Shown piece by piece: positions 23,033 through 25,047 of a stretch of DNA of 25,047 nucleotides. Source of the stretch: a virus; IMG/VR virus record IMGVR_UViG_3300009537_000160, positions 1-25,047 of that record; one strand, written 5' to 3'. The notes beneath the pieces are model-generated. The model had not been told where the DNA came from, did not search any database, and saw nothing but the letters and a program-made list of their open reading frames with translations. A program made the position numbers and the translations under genes. The first letter of the stretch is position 1. Every line of letters begins with the position of its first letter.

Positions 23033-23283
23033 TGAGCGTCTGGCTTAAGAACGGGGTGGTCGTAGGGCTTATCGGGTTAGCCGCCGTGTTCCCCTTCCGC
23101 ATGAACGCGGTCGAGAAGAAGGCGGATGAAACCGGGAAGAAGGTCGAAGCGGTACAAACCGAGCAGGTGGAATTCGAGAAGTACGTCATCGAACAACGGG
23201 CGTTCAATGAAAAGATCACAGACCGTTCCGACCTCCAGTACGAGAGCCTGAAATCTCTCATAGAGGTTTTGAAGGAGAAATGA
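23032..23283 (+). CDS. Small membrane protein with coiled coil, 83 aa
   Basis: One transmembrane helix lies at about residues 7-21 (NGVVVGLIGLAAVF). A long charged coiled-coil-like segment (about 26-80, Glu/Lys-rich) follows. An N-terminal anchor followed by a coiled coil is the layout of i-spanin-type lysis proteins, but the same layout occurs in unrelated small membrane proteins. The start is ATG 23032 (a TTG three bases earlier is possible) in a TGATG overlap. It is the first of three consecutive tiny membrane proteins. Confidence 0.6.
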   Translation: MSVWLKNGVVVGLIGLAAVFPFRMNAVEKKADETGKKVEAVQTEQVEFEKYVIEQRAFNEKITDRSDLQYESLKSLIEVLKEK

Positions 23284-23522
23284 CACGGAGCATCCATGCG
23301 CGTATTAACGGGGTGGGAATTTGGATGCGGTTTGTTACGCCACTCCTCATAGGAATCCTCTTGATGATGGGAAACATGATCTTGGGACGATTGGCAAGTT
23401 TAGAGGTGGCTATCAGCCAGTTGAATGGGGCTTTAAGTAATCATCTCCAGCACGACGTCTCCGAACTCAGGGAGCGTTTGGCCCGGATTGAAGAACGCCT
23501 CCCTGCAAGAAAGGCCCCATGA
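23280..23522 (+). CDS. Small membrane protein with coiled coil, 80 aa
   Basis: A basic N-terminus (MTRSIHARINGVG) precedes one transmembrane helix (about 17-36, PLLIGILLMMGNMIL). An amphipathic coiled-coil tail follows (LASLEVAISQLNGALSNHL, then SELRERLARIEERL). It could be an i-spanin-like partner or a membrane-bound scaffold of the lysis cassette. It has four-base ATGA overlaps with both neighbours. No sequence family is recognised. Confidence 0.6.
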   Translation: MTRSIHARINGVGIWMRFVTPLLIGILLMMGNMILGRLASLEVAISQLNGALSNHLQHDVSELRERLARIEERLPARKAP

Positions 23523-23725
23523 CCTTTCCCGACTTGACGCATTTAGCGTTTACCCGAAGGCTGATTGCGTTAGGGGTTACGTTCACGTCCTGCGCGGGCT
23601 TCCTGCAGGGCAAAGTCCCCGCCGAGGCGTTCATCGCGCTCGTCTCCATGATTATCACGTTTTATTTCACGAAAGCCCAGGTCAACGAATTGCTGCGCAG
23701 TGAAAACAAGGAGGAACTCAAATGA
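23519..23725 (+). CDS. Holin-like two-span membrane protein, 68 aa
   Basis: Two hydrophobic segments, about residues 13-29 (RRLIALGVTFTSCAGF) and 34-51 (AEAFIALVSMIITFYF), are joined by a short Gly/Lys/Pro turn, with a charged C-terminal tail (RSENKEELK). Size and hairpin topology match class II-type holins, which make pores in the inner membrane at lysis. Its place after two coiled-coil membrane proteins supports a lysis cassette, but no endolysin was recognised nearby. ATGA overlaps link it to both neighbours. Confidence 0.6.
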   Translation: MTFPDLTHLAFTRRLIALGVTFTSCAGFLQGKVPAEAFIALVSMIITFYFTKAQVNELLRSENKEELK

Positions 23726-23991
23726 AGTGGATCAGTGTGTTGTTTGTCGGACTGCTCTTGTGTGCCCCGCTCGCGTGGGCGGGGGACTTTGACGACTTCT
23801 TCGATGAAGGCGTGCGGGGCAACAGCTTCGGCGTTCAGGTAGACGCCCCTAACCTCGTGAAAGTCGCAGGGGTCGCGGTGGGCGCGGAAGTCACTAAAGA
23901 TTTAAGGCAGGAGCGGTGGGAAGGGTACACCCTGCTTGCTAAAGTGACCCTGCCCTGGACGGTGCTGGATTTCACGAAAAAGGGTGAATAG
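23722..23991 (+). CDS. Exported small protein, 89 aa
   Basis: The protein has a clear signal peptide (residues 1-20, WISVLFVG core, PLAWA, cleavage before GDFDDFF). The short mature part begins acidic and continues NSFGVQVDAPNLVKVAGVAVGAEVTKDL, ending in WTVLDFTKKGE. The signal-region Cys is not in a lipobox. Function is unknown. It shares an ATGA junction with the holin-like gene and precedes the DUF1353 gene by a few bases. Confidence 0.62.
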   Translation: MKWISVLFVGLLLCAPLAWAGDFDDFFDEGVRGNSFGVQVDAPNLVKVAGVAVGAEVTKDLRQERWEGYTLLAKVTLPWTVLDFTKKGE

Positions 23992-23995
23992 CTGA

Positions 23996-24397
23996 ATGAG
24001 TTCGTTCACGCGGGAGCTGGTTTTAAAGTACGACCCCAAGACGAACTTATGGGAAACGGCGCGGGCCTTCAGTTACTATGTCGGCTCGGAAGACAGCGAG
24101 GACGAAATCCGGGTCGAGAAAGGGTTTAAAACCGACCTGGCCAGCGTCCCCTGGCCCGCGACGTTATTCATCCCCAAAAGCGGTTCGCCGAACCAGGCCG
24201 CGGTGCTCCACGATCATTTGTATTTTCATCTAGGCGACGACCCGAAAGGAACGCACCGGACGCGCAAGGCGTGCGACAGGATTTTCATGGAAGCGATGAA
24301 AGTCCTGGGCGTTCCCTGGTGGAAGCGCACGACGATGTACGCCGCCGTCCGCGTGGGGGGATGGGCGGCTTGGAAAAAAGGATTCCCGCCTGCGTAG
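23996..24397 (+). CDS. DUF1353 family protein
   Basis: The 133-residue protein has the DUF1353 signature: FKTDLASVPW at 44-53, AAVLHDHLYFHLG at 68-80, then a conserved Asp94 with F97 and EAM (99-101), and a C-terminal RVGGWAAWKKG. The family is common in tailed phages, often near lysis genes. Its biochemical activity is not established to my knowledge. The conserved Asp and His could bind metal. It has no signal peptide. It is the last gene before a good terminator, so it probably ends the late operon. Confidence 0.88.
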   Translation: MSSFTRELVLKYDPKTNLWETARAFSYYVGSEDSEDEIRVEKGFKTDLASVPWPATLFIPKSGSPNQAAVLHDHLYFHLGDDPKGTHRTRKACDRIFMEAMKVLGVPWWKRTTMYAAVRVGGWAAWKKGFPPA

Positions 24398-24418
24398 GGC
24401 GGGGGCTAGGACAGCCGG

Positions 24419-24459
24419 GAAAGCGGGGGCGCAGTGGAACGCAGCCTCCGCTTTCTTTT
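24419..24459 (+). terminator. Rho-independent terminator of the late operon
   Basis: An 11-base stem, GAAAGCGGGGG at 24419-24429 and CCTCCGCTTTC at 24445-24455, pairs fully with one G-U, encloses a 15-base loop and is followed by TTTT at 24456-24459. It lies 21 bases after the DUF1353 stop. No T-run follows on the other strand, so it acts rightward. It marks the probable end of the late transcript. Confidence 0.75.
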
Positions 24460-24654
24460 ATGCGCTCTTATCAAGACCTTTTACGGGAAAACGGAGCCTT
24501 GTGGCGCCTGGTGCGGGTGGTCATGGGCTATATCGAGGGAGGGTATACTTTGAAGGACGTGGTGGAGTCTTTAAACACCGTCTTTGAAATTCTAAACCAC
24601 CCTCAACAGCAGGGCGATCAGCACAAGAATCATCACCACCAGCCCCGTCAGTAG
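24460..24654 (+). CDS. Doubtful 64-residue frame after the terminator
   Basis: The frame begins at the ATG directly after the terminator T-run and has no ribosome site. Its first about 45 residues look protein-like (RSYQDLLRENGALWRLVRVV, then YTLKDVVESLNTVFEIL). The last 18 are Gln/His-rich and lie opposite the leftward 25-residue membrane peptide, so they are probably an antisense effect. It would need read-through or its own promoter to be expressed. Confidence 0.35.
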   Translation: MRSYQDLLRENGALWRLVRVVMGYIEGGYTLKDVVESLNTVFEILNHPQQQGDQHKNHHHQPRQ

Positions 24655-24669
24655 AAAACTATCTTTCAT
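24592..24669 (-). CDS. Leftward 25-residue membrane peptide
   Basis: From ATG at 24669 the leftward strand encodes MKDSFLL followed by a Val/Leu/Ile-rich transmembrane helix (LVVMILVLIALLL) and RVV. It overlaps the end of the HTH gene by 11 bases, so coupled translation is possible. It is shorter than most annotated genes, but the clean anchor layout resembles real membrane micro-proteins. The convergent frame on the other strand covers part of it. Confidence 0.45.
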   Translation of the reverse strand: MKDSFLLTGLVVMILVLIALLLRVV

Positions 24670-24823
24670 CCCTATTCATCCAGCGTTCCACTTCCGCTTC
24701 GTCGAAACGGTACAACCGGCCTATCTTGAAGAACGGAATCCCCCTTTTTTGAATGAGCCGGTAAAGGGTGGCTTTGTTTACCCGGAGCCAGTGCGCGGTT
24801 TCCGCAAGGGTGAGGAGGGTCAT
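24659..24823 (-). CDS. Excisionase-type HTH DNA-binding protein, 54 aa
   Basis: This leftward gene encodes a short winged-HTH of the MerR/excisionase type (HTH_17): LTLAETAHWLRVNKATLYRLIQKRGIPFFKIGRLYRFDEAEVERWM. It has the A..L.V...T+Y+.+..G.iP..+iG+..+F. pattern and an EVE.W end. I start it at ATG 24823 because this overlaps the upstream stop as ATGA, the commonest junction in this genome. An ATG at 24838 in frame is an alternative with a GGGGAG upstream. It may repress or activate the leftward module or serve in excision or recombination. No integrase is visible in the window. Confidence 0.82.
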   Translation of the reverse strand: MTLLTLAETAHWLRVNKATLYRLIQKRGIPFFKIGRLYRFDEAEVERWMNRDER

Positions 24824-24969
24824 TTCCCCTGCAGCCATAGACTCCCCACCGTAATCAGCGAAGCGCCCAAGTAGATAAGTGACCACGGCCACACCCTAAG
24901 CACCGCAAACGACACCGCCGCTCCCACGTTCAGAAGCAAGAGGCAGGACATGAACCAAATCGGAGTCAT
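24820..24969 (-). CDS. Leftward two-span membrane protein, 49 aa
   Basis: Read leftward from ATG 24969, the product MTPIWFMSCLLLLNV continues with GAAVSFAVL, a short RVWPW loop and a second hydrophobic segment SLIYLGASLITVGSLWL, ending QGK. Two transmembrane helices in 49 residues fit a small membrane peptide such as a holin-like or regulatory subunit. Its TGA overlaps the HTH start by four bases. There is no clear ribosome site. Its frame differs from the HTH gene, and the ATGA junction supports both calls. Confidence 0.5.
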   Translation of the reverse strand: MTPIWFMSCLLLLNVGAAVSFAVLRVWPWSLIYLGASLITVGSLWLQGK

Positions 24970-25047
24970 TTCATTGGTTTAAAATGACTTTTATCATCTT
25001 GCCACGAAATTTCACACCAAATAGCACACCCCTCACATCTATATTTC
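24970..25047 (-). promoter_or_regulatory. AT-rich leader of the leftward module
   Basis: This is the most AT-rich non-coding stretch in the right part and lies just upstream of the leftward genes. Read leftward it contains TTGGTG and, 19 bases later, GATAAA. The spacing is too long and the match too weak to call a sigma-70 promoter with confidence. No gene was found in it before the window ends. Confidence 0.25.

Noticed and set aside
24970-25047. Sigma-70 promoter for the leftward genes
   Set aside because: The best pair (TTGGTG and GATAAA) is 19 bases apart with poor matches. It is kept only as a weak leader annotation.

Overview
The window reads as the late (structural) arm of an uncultured tailed bacteriophage, most like a short-tailed (podovirus-type) member of the Caudoviricetes. 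It has a large terminase, a portal, a scaffold-like protein, a major capsid protein, a neck adaptor, a beta-propeller-like tail protein, tail-fibre-like proteins and a run of Ala/Gln-rich internal-virion (ejection-type) proteins. No tape-measure, sheath or tube genes were seen. No rRNA, tRNA, integrase, CRISPR array or insertion sequence was recognised. The host is probably a diderm bacterium: starts usually follow GGAGG-type ribosome sites, many proteins carry classic AxA-type Sec signal peptides, and the phage encodes a Wzy/WaaL-like O-antigen polymerase/ligase. Taxonomy cannot be fixed from the sequence.

Layout, left to right. 1-81: a 15-bp tandem repeat ending in an inverted copy. 125-821: small genes of lower GC. 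818-7622: packaging and head genes (terminase, portal, four small proteins, scaffold-like protein, capsid). 7634-10242: small head or decoration-type proteins interrupted by the O-antigen polymerase-like membrane protein at 8419-9441. 10243-14859: neck adaptor, tail beta-propeller candidate and fibre-like proteins. 14859-19911: three internal-virion-type proteins ending in one of 1064 residues. 20026-23032: secreted fibre or appendage-like proteins. 23032-23725: three tiny membrane proteins forming a putative lysis cassette. 23722-24397: a secreted small protein and a DUF1353 protein, followed by a hairpin terminator. 24592-24969: a leftward mini-operon holding an excisionase-type HTH protein between two very small membrane proteins.

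Most rightward genes abut or overlap by 1, 4, 8 or 11 bases (ATGA or TGATG junctions), which suggests one long, translationally coupled late transcript. The packaging genes fill the head, the adaptor and propeller protein close it, the internal proteins probably assist DNA delivery, and the fibre-like proteins contact the host.

The most unusual feature is that eleven late proteins begin with a textbook Sec signal peptide: those starting at 7915, 9438, 11247, 12824, 13105, 13940, 20026, 20339, 21999, 22310 and 23722. They include the likely beta-propeller tail protein and fibre-like proteins. The terminase, portal, scaffold, capsid, adaptor and internal-virion proteins have none. This split between presumed inside and outside parts, together with the envelope polymerase gene inside the head operon, suggests that part of virion assembly or appendage maturation may involve the periplasm or inner membrane. 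That is inference and needs direct testing.
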